Positions 7,370-14,901 of a stretch of DNA of 17,153 bases are shown here, piece after piece. The stretch is from assembly GCA_945890595.1 (NCBI GenBank), contig CAMDCQ010000029.1, positions 1 through 17,153 of the forward strand, in the 5' to 3' direction. Each line of letters opens with the position of its first letter. Position 1 is the stretch's first letter. The position numbers were made by a program, and so were the translations under genes. Below the pieces are notes generated by a model that saw nothing but the letters and a program-made list of their open reading frames with translations, searched no databases and was not told the DNA's origin. This DNA is from Chitinophaga pinensis (lineage in GTDB: Bacteria; Bacteroidota; Bacteroidia; NS11-12g; UBA9320).

Positions 7370-8692
7370 TTAAAATCCCTCTTTTATCCCAAAACCAATC
7401 CATACAAGTACAGTGGTTATTAGTATTGCAAATATGGTCTTTGCGATTAAGTTTTTGCCAAACAGGTAAAAGAAATAGTTGAGGATAATAACGCGTAATA
7501 CGATACCTACTACAGTAAACCATGCAAGAGCACGTTGTGTATCGCCTCCCACGGTATATCCAAAATAAAGCGCTGAAAAAGTACCTAGCAAGAATAGGAT
7601 GTTATACACCAACTGAACGTTGAGCTTATCGTAAATAACCAATGCGCTTGAAAACGAAGTGGTTAAGTACATGGCAAAGTAAAATAGGATGGTGATTTGA
7701 ATGTATTTTCCTGCTTCGGCCCATTGAGCACCGAGTATCAATGGAGCAATGTTATCTCCCCATACCACCAGTACAACGATCGGAATGATAGCAATTGCAA
7801 ACATCAAGTTAAAAAGTTGGTGCGCCATTTGAGCGGTCTCTTCCTGGTTATTTTTTATCCGTGATATGCGCTCAAAGAAAACTTGTCCTAAAGCGGCGGC
7901 GATCATCCCAAGTGGCAAGTAGGTAAGTTTGTAGGCATTGGCAAAATGTCCTGTGGCTTCTGTGCTATCGTAAATGGTAATTAAGAATGTGGGCATACTC
8001 GTAGCCAGTATGTTAATGAGCGCAGCTGGTGAGCTTAACAAGGCTAGGGATTTATAGTTCTTGAAAACAGTAATCAGTTTTTTACGCGTAGTTTCAAACA
8101 ACCTAAATGGCAGATTTCGAGAGATTTGAATTATTGAAATAACTTGTCCCAGAATATGTCCAACAAGCAGTCCATTGCATACCGCCGTAAAAAGATAGGG
8201 GTGACTTAGTTTGTAAACAACGCTGCTTGAGGAAGCCGCTACGCGATTGGTTGAAATAGTAGTGTATTCCTTGTTTCGGTTACGCCATCCTGTTATCGTT
8301 TCCGTGCTGCTGCTGAGCCAAACTATAAAAGGAACGGTGTAAAGCAGAACTGCGTTATCCAGTTTGAGTAACCCCGCAATGTGGTTTTTAAACAGTGCGA
8401 TGCATAACAATAAGCCTATACTTATTCCTAGGTTTATGAATAAAGTGAGCCGTGTAACTTCTTGTGCTTGCATCGTGTTTTCTTCTACCACAATGGCGAG
8501 TTCATATCGCAAGCCCGCAATAGCAACGATAATGGCACTTAGTTTAAATAACACTTCAAACTCACCAAATTGAACAGGGCTGTATAGTCTGCCCAAAAAA
8601 ATCATCGCTCCAAATGCAATGGCTTGCGCTACAAACGAACCGCTAAATAGCATGCTCGCATTTTTTAAGAAATCTGTTTTAACTAATTTCAA
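7370..8692 (-). CDS. Wzx-like oligosaccharide flippase (MOP superfamily polysaccharide exporter)
   Basis: The 440-residue protein is hydrophobic throughout, with about 12 membrane segments. It begins KTDFLKNASMLFSGSFVAQA and contains YSPVQFGEFEVLF near residues 37-49, matching the N-terminal region of the oligosaccharide-flippase family (AxxYGxF-type motif). It should move undecaprenyl-linked sugar units across the inner membrane. The start codon is TTG 8692: the frame has a stop upstream with no ATG between, and the first internal Met (14) would cut into the first membrane segment. It is followed by the hexapeptide acyltransferase after ten bases, so the two form an operon. No glycosyltransferase, Wzy polymerase or Wzz lies in the window, so this is an isolated pair rather than a complete polysaccharide cluster. 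Confidence 0.9.
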   Translation of the reverse strand: MKLVKTDFLKNASMLFSGSFVAQAIAFGAMIFLGRLYSPVQFGEFEVLFKLSAIIVAIAGLRYELAIVVEENTMQAQEVTRLTLFINLGISIGLLLCIALFKNHIAGLLKLDNAVLLYTVPFIVWLSSSTETITGWRNRNKEYTTISTNRVAASSSSVVYKLSHPYLFTAVCNGLLVGHILGQVISIIQISRNLPFRLFETTRKKLITVFKNYKSLALLSSPAALINILATSMPTFLITIYDSTEATGHFANAYKLTYLPLGMIAAALGQVFFERISRIKNNQEETAQMAHQLFNLMFAIAIIPIVVLVVWGDNIAPLILGAQWAEAGKYIQITILFYFAMYLTTSFSSALVIYDKLNVQLVYNILFLLGTFSALYFGYTVGGDTQRALAWFTVVGIVLRVIILNYFFYLFGKNLIAKTIFAILITTVLVWIGFGIKEGF

Positions 8693-8786
8693 TCTAGCAA
8701 AAGAAAACTTTTATTCTTAAAAAGTAGTTGTAATGGGTAGCATGATGGTTTGAAATTTAACTTAAGTGCACTTGTCTCCCAATAAG

Positions 8787-9584
8787 TTATCTGCCAAGAT
8801 TCATTCGTTCTATATCGTCACTATAAAATGTTTTAGTATCGTAATTATCAAATAACTCTTTTTTGTAAATTTCGTTTCTGGTATTTACGGGTATGCCGGA
8901 ATAGTGCTTGTGCGTAATAGTTCCCCTCATCATCATAGTTGATTTTTTAACCAGTATTACCGCTTCCTTCAGGCATATATGATTTTGACTCATAAATACT
9001 TCTGCGTCGACCGTGTCTTTTATAATTGTGTTAATGAAAACGGACTCATAGCCCACCATATCGCAATAAAGCGTAATAGTATCTGTGTTGTTATATTCTT
9101 GCGTTATTGTAATATTAAATTTGCCCAAAGCGTCCGTATACGACTTTTTTATGATTCCATCCGGTAGCTTAACTCGAATCAGAGCAAAGGCTACTGGAGT
9201 GCTATTTTGAATACTATCTATCACAACACCTTTTATATGGCACTTGCTAATCTTAGAATCTTTACTATTGTTAGCGTAGTTTACTGCCACTTCTTGTGCT
9301 TTAGCCACCATTTGTTTTGCACTTAGCCAAACCGTAAATAGGACAGTTGTCGCAGTATATTTCCAATTGAGATACCATTTGCTGTAATCAGCGAGTGCGC
9401 GTTCTTTAGGTATATTTATGCAAAATTCCCCATTGTGCAGATGCCAGTTTTGCATTACTTCTACATTACTCATAGTATCAACCTGATGCACAGTCATATC
9501 GCATTTGGCACAATGTCTACCTTGGTCTGTAGGTGTCATTTTATCCCAATTTTCACTGCACGGTTTTAAGACTATCTTCTCCAT
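8787..9584 (-). CDS. Membrane protein with N-terminal four-cysteine motif and carboxypeptidase-regulatory-like domain
   Basis: The 265-residue protein starts at ATG 9584. Residues 1-60 hold C9, C25-x2-C28 and C55 in a context (PCSENWDKMTPTDQGRHCAKC) that recurs, as I recall, at the start of many Bacteroidota proteins; the four cysteines could bind a metal such as zinc, although this is not demonstrated. A single membrane segment follows at about 76-91 (TATTVLFTVWLSA). Residues about 115-200 form a carboxypeptidase-regulatory-like beta-sandwich (IKGVVIDSIQNSTPVAF, TDALGKFNIT, VGYES). The expected topology is a cytoplasmic cysteine motif and a periplasmic beta-sandwich. The last 60 residues match nothing I recognise. 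It is divergent from glyQS, with a perfect -7 element seven bases upstream of the ATG. The function is unknown. Confidence 0.8.
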   Translation of the reverse strand: MEKIVLKPCSENWDKMTPTDQGRHCAKCDMTVHQVDTMSNVEVMQNWHLHNGEFCINIPKERALADYSKWYLNWKYTATTVLFTVWLSAKQMVAKAQEVAVNYANNSKDSKISKCHIKGVVIDSIQNSTPVAFALIRVKLPDGIIKKSYTDALGKFNITITQEYNNTDTITLYCDMVGYESVFINTIIKDTVDAEVFMSQNHICLKEAVILVKKSTMMMRGTITHKHYSGIPVNTRNEIYKKELFDNYDTKTFYSDDIERMNLGR

Positions 9585-9591
9585 TGTTGAC

Positions 9592-9599
9592 CAAAGTTA
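9592..9599 (-). promoter_or_regulatory. Candidate -7 element (TAACTTTG) of the four-cysteine membrane protein gene
   Basis: On the minus strand TAACTTTG matches TAnnTTTG exactly and ends only seven bases before the ATG at 9584. Transcription would start within one or two bases of the start codon, giving an almost leaderless mRNA. No clear -33 element is visible. Confidence 0.45.
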
Positions 9600-9694
9600 T
9601 CCTAAATTTAGATATACACTATGCTTGTATTTTATAAAAGACCAGATTTAACATATAAGTGAATCTTATATTAGCATATCAAAGTGCTAAAGCT

Positions 9695-9702
9695 AATATT
9701 TG
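9695..9702 (+). promoter_or_regulatory. Weak candidate -7 element (AATATTTG) of glyQS
   Basis: AATATTTG differs from TAnnTTTG at one position and lies 17 bases before the glyQS ATG. It is the best match in the 135-base divergent intergenic region on this strand. No convincing -33 box was found. Confidence 0.28.
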
Positions 9703-9719
9703 CACCACATTAAAGAAAT

Positions 9720-11255
9720 ATGTCTGAAGAGCATTTTAAAAACGTTATTTCCCACTGCAAAGAGTACGGTTTTGTTTTTCCAAGTAGTGAAATATACGAT
9801 GGCCTCGCAGCTGTTTATGACTATGGTCAAAATGGAGTAGAGCTTAAGAAAAATATACGCGAGTACTGGTGGAAGAGCATGGTGCAATTGCACGAAAATA
9901 TAGTAGGAATAGATGCCTCCATATTTATGGCTCCTAAGGTATGGAAAGCCAGTGGTCACGTAGATGGTTTTAGTGATCCCATGATTGATAATAAAGACTC
10001 GAAAAAACGTTACCGAGCAGATGTTTTGATTGAAGAATATCAAGAAAAATACAGGGTTAAAAATCAAAAAGAAATAGACAAAGCCAAAGCGCGATTTGGT
10101 GATACTTTTGATGAGGCACAGTTTGTAGCCACTAATCCTAATATAGCACGTAACAATGCAACCATTGCAGAAATTGACGTCAAATTAAAGGAAGGATTGG
10201 AAAGCGGTGAGCTGGATAAAGTGAGAGATCTAATTCTTGAATTAGGGATAGCTTGCCCAGTGAGTGGCAGTAAAAATTGGACAGATGTTCGTCAATTTAA
10301 TCTGATGTACAGCACACAAATGAGTGCTACAGATGGCGAAAGTCAAATTTACTTGAGACCCGAAACGGCTCAAGGGATTTTTGTTAACTACCTAAACGTG
10401 CAAAAAACAGGCAGAATGAAAATCCCGTTTGGAATAGCACAAACCGGAAAAGCGTTTAGAAATGAGATAGTTGCTCGCCAATTCATCATGCGTATGAAAG
10501 AATTTGAGCAAATGGAAATGCAATTTTTTGTGCGTCCTGGTACTGAAATGGAATGGTATGCGTATTGGAAAGAACACAGACTAAAGTGGCACAAGAATTT
10601 AGGTACGGATGCCGGTAAATACAGATATCACGACCATGTAAAATTGGCGCACTATGCTAATGCAGCGGTAGATATTGAATATGATTTCCCATTTGGATTT
10701 AAAGAGGTAGAAGGTATCCATTCTCGTACTGATTTTGATTTAAAGCAACACGAAGAATTTACCGGTAAAAAACTCCAATATTTTGATAATGAGACAAATG
10801 AGAGTTATGTTCCGTATGTGGTAGAAACCAGTATAGGTTTAGATAGAATGTTCTTGGTGCTTATGAGTAACTCATTGCAAGAAGAAGATTTAGGAGATGG
10901 GAATAGCAGAACGGTATTAAAATTACCTGCAGCTTTAGCTCCTTATCAATGTGCTATTTTACCGTTAACGAAAAAAGATGGCTTACCCGAAATTGCTAAG
11001 AAAATAATGAAAGACTTAAGCTTAGAGTTTAATTGCTTTTATGAAGAAAAAGACGCAATAGGCAAACGATACAGAAGACAAGATGCCATTGGTACGCCTA
11101 TTTGCATTACGGTAGATCATGATAGTTTGACGGATAATTCGGTAACACTGAGATTTAGAGACAGTATGGAACAACGCCGTGTAGCAATCGCCGAACTAGA
11201 GCACATCATTAGTCAGGAAGTTAGTATGAAAACCTTACTCAAAGGTTTATTGTAA
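9720..11255 (+). CDS. glyQS: Glycine--tRNA ligase, dimeric (GlyQS) type
   Basis: The 511-residue class II aminoacyl-tRNA synthetase charges tRNA-Gly with glycine in the cytoplasm. The N-terminus (CKEYGFVFPSSEIYDGLAAVYDYG) is that of the single-chain alpha2 enzyme rather than the separate GlyQ and GlyS subunits. Class II landmarks are present: YLRPETAQGIF (211-221), motif 2 AFRNEI (245-250) with the following EFEQMEMQFF, and motif 3 around GLDRMF (373-378). An anticodon-binding domain occupies about 405-500. The length is normal for the family. The start at ATG 9720 is supported by the conserved MSEEHFKNVISHCK opening. The gene stands alone on the plus strand, with an imperfect hairpin and T-rich stretch about 110 bases after its stop. 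Confidence 0.97.
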   Translation: MSEEHFKNVISHCKEYGFVFPSSEIYDGLAAVYDYGQNGVELKKNIREYWWKSMVQLHENIVGIDASIFMAPKVWKASGHVDGFSDPMIDNKDSKKRYRADVLIEEYQEKYRVKNQKEIDKAKARFGDTFDEAQFVATNPNIARNNATIAEIDVKLKEGLESGELDKVRDLILELGIACPVSGSKNWTDVRQFNLMYSTQMSATDGESQIYLRPETAQGIFVNYLNVQKTGRMKIPFGIAQTGKAFRNEIVARQFIMRMKEFEQMEMQFFVRPGTEMEWYAYWKEHRLKWHKNLGTDAGKYRYHDHVKLAHYANAAVDIEYDFPFGFKEVEGIHSRTDFDLKQHEEFTGKKLQYFDNETNESYVPYVVETSIGLDRMFLVLMSNSLQEEDLGDGNSRTVLKLPAALAPYQCAILPLTKKDGLPEIAKKIMKDLSLEFNCFYEEKDAIGKRYRRQDAIGTPICITVDHDSLTDNSVTLRFRDSMEQRRVAIAELEHIISQEVSMKTLLKGLL

Positions 11256-11362
11256 AGCTGTTGCATACATACCAATTAGCGTATTCATAATTTTATACGT
11301 CACCGACACATTTTACCAGTAAGATGATTTGCGACACTTCTAGCTGTTGATGGGCGACTTAT

Positions 11363-11396
11363 GGTTTAGGTGTTATGCCTCAACCTATTTATTTTT
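11363..11396 (+). terminator. Possible imperfect terminator downstream of glyQS
   Basis: GGTTTAGG (11363-11370) pairs with CCTCAACC (11378-11385) with one mismatch in eight and a seven-base loop. An AT-rich stretch with nine T (11386-11396) follows on the plus strand. It is 108 bases past the glyQS stop and just before the tail of the convergent cytochrome gene. Confidence 0.4.
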
Positions 11397-11421
11397 GATA
11401 AGAGAGGTTAGCAACATAGAT

Positions 11422-12783
11422 TTAGTTAGGCGCTAAACTTACTTTTTCATCGCCCACTTGGTAAGGGAGCCAAGAGATTATAAATTGAAGCATCTCATCC
11501 GTAGTGCGCATACCGGCTCCTCCATTGTCAAGTCGCTCTCGTATTTCTTTTGGAGGATTATGGGGATTATTGTAATTATGATTGGTGTTATCAAAAGTTG
11601 CTTCTACATAGATCACACTTTGTGCTGGGATCTTAAGCATTTTTGGAAAGGTATAAAAGTATTGCCACCTAAAGTCCCACTTGGGTATGCTTATTAGTCG
11701 GATTGTATCTTGATTTGGGGTAAGTGCATACGCCTTAAAGCTCTTACCTAATAAATGCATGTGAGGATTGATGGTAAGAACACTAATATCTTGGGGGATT
11801 TTCAAGAAAGTAGTATGTGTTGTAATTTGATTTGCAGGTATAACCAAAGGGGGAATAATTTTAGTCACACCATTAGTTCCCATCATAACTTCGTTAATTG
11901 GGCGTTTGGGAGGAGTTTTGCTGAAGAAAATATTAACCCTGCTGTGGTCCCATTTATCTTGAGGTATAGGGCCGAAATGTATATCGTCAGCTAGGAGTAT
12001 AGATTTTTTTTGTATAGTAAATCCGCCTATTCCTTCCGGATATAACTGTGCTTGCACCCCTGGGAGATAATTGGTGGCGGAGTTAATTTGGGAGGGTCTG
12101 CTGCCATCGTCATTGGCTAGATTTAAAGCATTAAATTGTTGTACATAATCGTCTTCACTGGTTTCTAGATTCAACAGCCTTTTACCGCTTTTGATGTTAG
12201 CCTTTTTACCTTCATAATAATTGAGTAACCGACCGTTCATGTGATGTACCAAGTTATTTTGATTGGGTAAAAATTCCATTGCCCGCACAAACCTATTTTC
12301 GGATAATTCTATGGGCAATGTTGCGATATAAAATTTGTCTTTACTATCTCCTTTTATTAAAATACTGTCAAACCACAGAGTAGTGTCAGGCTTCCCAATT
12401 AAACTAAATTCAGGGTAAGGTGGTAAATTGGGTAAAAGGGATAAGTTGCCTTCTGGTGCACCCCCTTCTATCCATCTTTTCAATTTATCTTTATCCGAGT
12501 CGCTTAAGAACCGTTCTCCTAAAAAGTGACTGTAGTTGCGGTCAGCTGGCCAAGGCGGCATAAGTCCACTTTGAGTAACTGCTAAGATGGTTTTTTTCTT
12601 TCTAAAGACCTGCTGATATTCCGTAAGTGAAAATGGCGCTGCACCGCCGCTTCTATGGCAAGGTGTGCAATTTTGATAGATTATAGGCGCAATATCTTGC
12701 GTGTATGTGAGATTAGTTTTTGGAGTGCACGCTGCCAGCCAAAAGATGCTAGCTGCTAATACCAAGAAAATCGCTTCTTTCAT
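11422..12783 (-). CDS. Exported lipoprotein fusing a c-type haem domain to a PHM-like type II copper monooxygenase fold
   Basis: The 453-residue protein has a lipoprotein signal with lipobox LAAC (C19). A haem-c site CTPCH (39-43), with a likely axial methionine in GLMPPWP (M75), forms an N-terminal monohaem cytochrome-like domain (about 25-110). Residues about 140-440 resemble the two-domain peptidylglycine/dopamine hydroxylase fold. By motif alignment every copper ligand is present: H180-H181 in LVHHM and H269 in DDIHFG for CuH, then H341-x-H343 in PHMHLLG and M431 in TTDEML for CuM. Known members of the fold hydroxylate a carbon using O2 and single electrons, with ascorbate as the usual donor. 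A covalent haem placed before it could deliver electrons instead; this is inference. The protein should be anchored to a membrane facing the periplasm or exterior. The start at ATG 12783 fits the signal peptide. The substrate is unknown. Confidence 0.87.
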   Translation of the reverse strand: MKEAIFLVLAASIFWLAACTPKTNLTYTQDIAPIIYQNCTPCHRSGGAAPFSLTEYQQVFRKKKTILAVTQSGLMPPWPADRNYSHFLGERFLSDSDKDKLKRWIEGGAPEGNLSLLPNLPPYPEFSLIGKPDTTLWFDSILIKGDSKDKFYIATLPIELSENRFVRAMEFLPNQNNLVHHMNGRLLNYYEGKKANIKSGKRLLNLETSEDDYVQQFNALNLANDDGSRPSQINSATNYLPGVQAQLYPEGIGGFTIQKKSILLADDIHFGPIPQDKWDHSRVNIFFSKTPPKRPINEVMMGTNGVTKIIPPLVIPANQITTHTTFLKIPQDISVLTINPHMHLLGKSFKAYALTPNQDTIRLISIPKWDFRWQYFYTFPKMLKIPAQSVIYVEATFDNTNHNYNNPHNPPKEIRERLDNGGAGMRTTDEMLQFIISWLPYQVGDEKVSLAPN

Positions 12784-12793
12784 TTCAGTGTGC

Positions 12794-12801
12794 CGAATAT
12801 A
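12794..12801 (-). promoter_or_regulatory. Weak candidate -7 element (TATATTCG) of the haem/copper lipoprotein gene
   Basis: On the minus strand TATATTCG differs from TAnnTTTG at one base. It ends ten bases before the ATG at 12783, implying a leader of only a few bases. A -33 element is not evident. Confidence 0.3.
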
Positions 12802-13099
12802 GTACTTCTAGTTAGTCCTTAACGCTGAGGGGGAAAGAAGTCTTTTTAAATCGCTGTTTTTTTTAATTAAAAAGGAGTTGAAGTAAACGTAAAGGGACAA
12901 GTAGTCTTGTTAAGTTGTTTAGTTGGACGGATGCAAAATAAATGAGGTAAAACTTTGAAGGCTAGGTGTGCGGGAATTGCGGGTTTGTACTATGTTAAGG
13001 CTGACTAGAGTTACTCTTAAAAACACACAAAATAAGGGTATAGTTTAAAAAAAACAAACGTCGATGCTTGGCTTTTATTTTTAAAGTCAAGTAATGGGC

Positions 13100-13107
13100 T
13101 ATTTTCG
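13100..13107 (+). promoter_or_regulatory. Weak candidate -7 element (TATTTTCG) of the lipid acyltransferase operon
   Basis: TATTTTCG differs from TAnnTTTG at one base, the same position as in the box on the other side of this intergenic region. It ends eight bases before the ATG at 13116, which would make the transcript nearly leaderless. The nearest upstream TTG (13068-13070) is too far away for a standard -33 element. Confidence 0.3.
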
Positions 13108-13115
13108 CAAACTTT

Positions 13116-13931
13116 ATGACAAAAAAGTTTATAGATATAGAGAAGATTATAGCGGATAAGAACCCGAAATTACTGAAACGACTTCCTAAGTTTATACTTA
13201 ATTATCTTAAAAAAATTCTGTGGCAAGATGAAGTAAACCGCATAATACGAGACAATGAGGGTGTTAATGGCGTGCAATTTTGCCGAAATGTGATTAAAGA
13301 ATTTAATATCACGGCCATTATAGAAGGGATTGAAAATGCACCTAAAACAGGTGGGGTAACATTTGCAAGTAATCATCCTTTGGGTGGAATGGATGCGCTT
13401 GCATTTATTGATCAATTTAGCCATTACAGAAGTGATATAAAATTTATAGCCAATGACATTTTACTTAATCTAAAGCCTATGCAAGATATTTTTGTAGGGG
13501 TTAATAAAATGGGTGCTACGGCTGTTCCTTCACTCAAGAACGTAGACTCAGTTTTAGCAAATGATGAGTCGGTGGTGATATTCCCTGCGGGTTTGGTGAG
13601 TCGCCGTAAAAATGGCGTTATTGAGGATCTGGAATGGAAAAAAACGTTTGTCACCAGGGCCAGAAAACACAATGTGCCGATTGTACCTGTAATTATTGAT
13701 GGTAAACTGAGTAACTTCTTTTATAACCTGAGTAATCTTCGTGAAAAATTGGGTATAAAGGCCAATATTGAAATGCTTTATTTGGTCAATGAACTTTTTA
13801 AGCAAAAAAATACAACTATTAAAATTATCTTTGGCGAGCCTATTTATCCTCAGGATTTAGACCCTGATCTAAAGGATACAGAATTGGCACAAGACATAAA
13901 AAGAAAAGCATATAGTCTGAAATCAACGTGA
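13116..13931 (+). CDS. glsA: PlsC-like lysolipid O-acyltransferase, probably GlsA-type (amino-acid lipid synthesis)
   Basis: The 271-residue protein belongs to the glycerol-3-phosphate/lysophosphatidate acyltransferase superfamily. Motif I is FASNHPLGGMD (83-93), where catalytic H87 and D93 are five residues apart rather than the canonical four. The later motif VVIFPAGLVSRR (153-163 region) replaces the usual FPEGTRSR. Both departures fit, as I recall, the Bacteroidota branch of the family rather than general PlsC. It overlaps the next gene by four bases (GTGA), so the two are translated together. In Bacteroides thetaiotaomicron a neighbouring pair, glsB and glsA, makes glycine lipids: the N-acyltransferase links a fatty acid to glycine and this type of enzyme adds the second fatty acid to the hydroxyl of the first. 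By analogy it should act at the inner face of the cytoplasmic membrane. The head group in this organism is not proven. Confidence 0.85.
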   Translation: MTKKFIDIEKIIADKNPKLLKRLPKFILNYLKKILWQDEVNRIIRDNEGVNGVQFCRNVIKEFNITAIIEGIENAPKTGGVTFASNHPLGGMDALAFIDQFSHYRSDIKFIANDILLNLKPMQDIFVGVNKMGATAVPSLKNVDSVLANDESVVIFPAGLVSRRKNGVIEDLEWKKTFVTRARKHNVPIVPVIIDGKLSNFFYNLSNLREKLGIKANIEMLYLVNELFKQKNTTIKIIFGEPIYPQDLDPDLKDTELAQDIKRKAYSLKST

Positions 13932-14863
13932 GTATAAACCTAGATTACATAGCGCCAGCTGTCCCTCTGGAAGTGATTAAAAGTGAATTACCTCCAGATC
14001 GGTTTGTGCGCAAAACCAATAAAGGTAACAACGATATTTATATTGTTAATCATCACAATAGCCCTAACATCATGCGGGAAATAGGGAGGTTGCGTGAGAT
14101 AACATTTGCAAGTGCAGGAGGAGGTACTGGTAAATCGCTAGATATTGATGAATTTGATACTACAGAAAATTGCTATGAACAATTAATTGTTTGGGCTCCT
14201 GAGGCGCAAGAAATTATTGGAGGTTATCGATTTATAGATTGTGCAAAAGTAGTAGGAACCAATCCTATTGCACTATCAACAAGACATTATTTCACTTTTT
14301 CGGAAGACTTTAAACAGCATTATTTGGCTGATACGGTTGAGCTAGGTAGAAGTTGGGTGCAGCCAAATTTTCAACCTAGTGCGGGCTCGCGCAAAGGAAT
14401 TTTTGCGTTGGATAATCTTTGGGATGGGCTAGGGGCTATTGTGGTAGATACTCCGCATATTCAATATTATTCAGGTAAAGTTACCATGTATACCAGTTAC
14501 AATACAGAAGCTCGTGACGCCTTAATGTATTTTATGGAGTATTTTTTTCCAGATCCTGATGAATTGGTTAGACCTTTAAACGGTCAAGGGATTACTACCG
14601 ATATAACAGCTTTTAAAAAGAGTATAGACGGTCTTGAGTATAAAGAAGCACATAAGATACTAAACAGTTTTGTACGTGAACGTGGCGAAAATATTCCGCC
14701 GCTCATCAATAGCTATATGAGTTTGTCTCCAACCATGAAATCATTTGGCACCGCTATAAATCCGGATTTTGGGGATGTAGAAGAGACTATGATTTTGGTA
14801 AAAATAGATGATATCTACGAAGAAAAAAAGGCTAGACACGTAGGCACCTACCTCAAAAAATAA
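13928..14863 (+). CDS. glsB: OlsB/GlsB-like N-acyltransferase (GNAT fold), first step of amino-acid lipid synthesis
   Basis: The 311-residue protein starts at GTG 13928, whose GTGA overlaps the TGA stop of the previous gene. It carries the segments expected for OlsB-like GNAT acyltransferases: REIGRLREITFASAGGGTGKSLDIDEFD (50-77 region), QLIVW (85-89), VELGRSWV (137-144) and the C-terminal SYMSLSPTMKSFGTAINPDFG stretch (262-282), where the substrate pocket usually closes. Family members transfer a 3-hydroxyacyl group to the amino group of ornithine, glycine or a related amino acid. Together with the preceding O-acyltransferase this is a complete two-enzyme route to a diacylated amino-acid lipid, a membrane lipid without phosphorus. 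Proteins of this family are often labelled putative hemolysin, which is misleading. Glycine as head group is inferred from the B. thetaiotaomicron precedent; ornithine or serine cannot be excluded. Confidence 0.86.
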   Translation: MSINLDYIAPAVPLEVIKSELPPDRFVRKTNKGNNDIYIVNHHNSPNIMREIGRLREITFASAGGGTGKSLDIDEFDTTENCYEQLIVWAPEAQEIIGGYRFIDCAKVVGTNPIALSTRHYFTFSEDFKQHYLADTVELGRSWVQPNFQPSAGSRKGIFALDNLWDGLGAIVVDTPHIQYYSGKVTMYTSYNTEARDALMYFMEYFFPDPDELVRPLNGQGITTDITAFKKSIDGLEYKEAHKILNSFVRERGENIPPLINSYMSLSPTMKSFGTAINPDFGDVEETMILVKIDDIYEEKKARHVGTYLKK

Positions 14864-14874
14864 GGGTGCTATTT

Positions 14875-14882
14875 TATTTTTG
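14875..14882 (+). promoter_or_regulatory. Candidate -7 element, first copy (TATTTTTG), upstream of the cysteine-repeat lipoprotein gene
   Basis: This is a perfect TAnnTTTG match 36 bases before the ATG at 14919. A second identical copy starts 19 bases later. Transcripts from this copy would include the inverted repeat at 14901-14915 in their leader. Confidence 0.42.
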
Positions 14883-14893
14883 GTTATTTATGC

Positions 14894-14901
14894 TATTTTT
14901 G
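14894..14901 (+). promoter_or_regulatory. Candidate -7 element, second copy (TATTTTTG), upstream of the cysteine-repeat lipoprotein gene
   Basis: A perfect TAnnTTTG match ends 17 bases before the ATG. Its predicted start site falls inside the inverted repeat at 14901-14915, so a protein bound there would block it. The short distance from glsB means the lipoprotein gene could also be read from the upstream operon. Confidence 0.42.

Larger units (their letters stand above)
12784..13115. other. 332-base divergent intergenic region between the haem/copper lipoprotein and glsA-like genes
   Basis: No credible gene, tRNA or strong terminator is seen here. Both edges carry a TAnnTTCG box within about 10 bases of the outgoing start codon, as in many divergent promoter regions. 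Inside are AT-rich runs (12857-12882 and 13043-13056) and a weak 5-bp inverted repeat at 12897-12910. A further TATAGTTT on the plus strand near 13039-13046 could be an upstream promoter for the lipid genes, but it matches the consensus poorly. Confidence 0.6.

Noticed and set aside
6769..8692. A full capsule or O-antigen cluster around the flippase
   Set aside because: Only the flippase and one acyltransferase are present; the neighbours are ribosomal, RadC and membrane-protein genes.
8764..8773. AAGTGCACTT palindrome between the flippase and the four-cysteine protein gene
   Set aside because: It is only 10 bases, could occur by chance, and has no second copy or promoter context to support an operator.
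11230..11248. 7-bp inverted repeat at the 3' end of glyQS as a terminator
   Set aside because: It lies within the coding sequence before the stop codon and has no T-run after it.
12857..12882. TTTTTAATTAAAAA palindrome as a terminator
   Set aside because: It is purely A/T, lies upstream of both divergent genes rather than downstream of any, and would form no stable stem.
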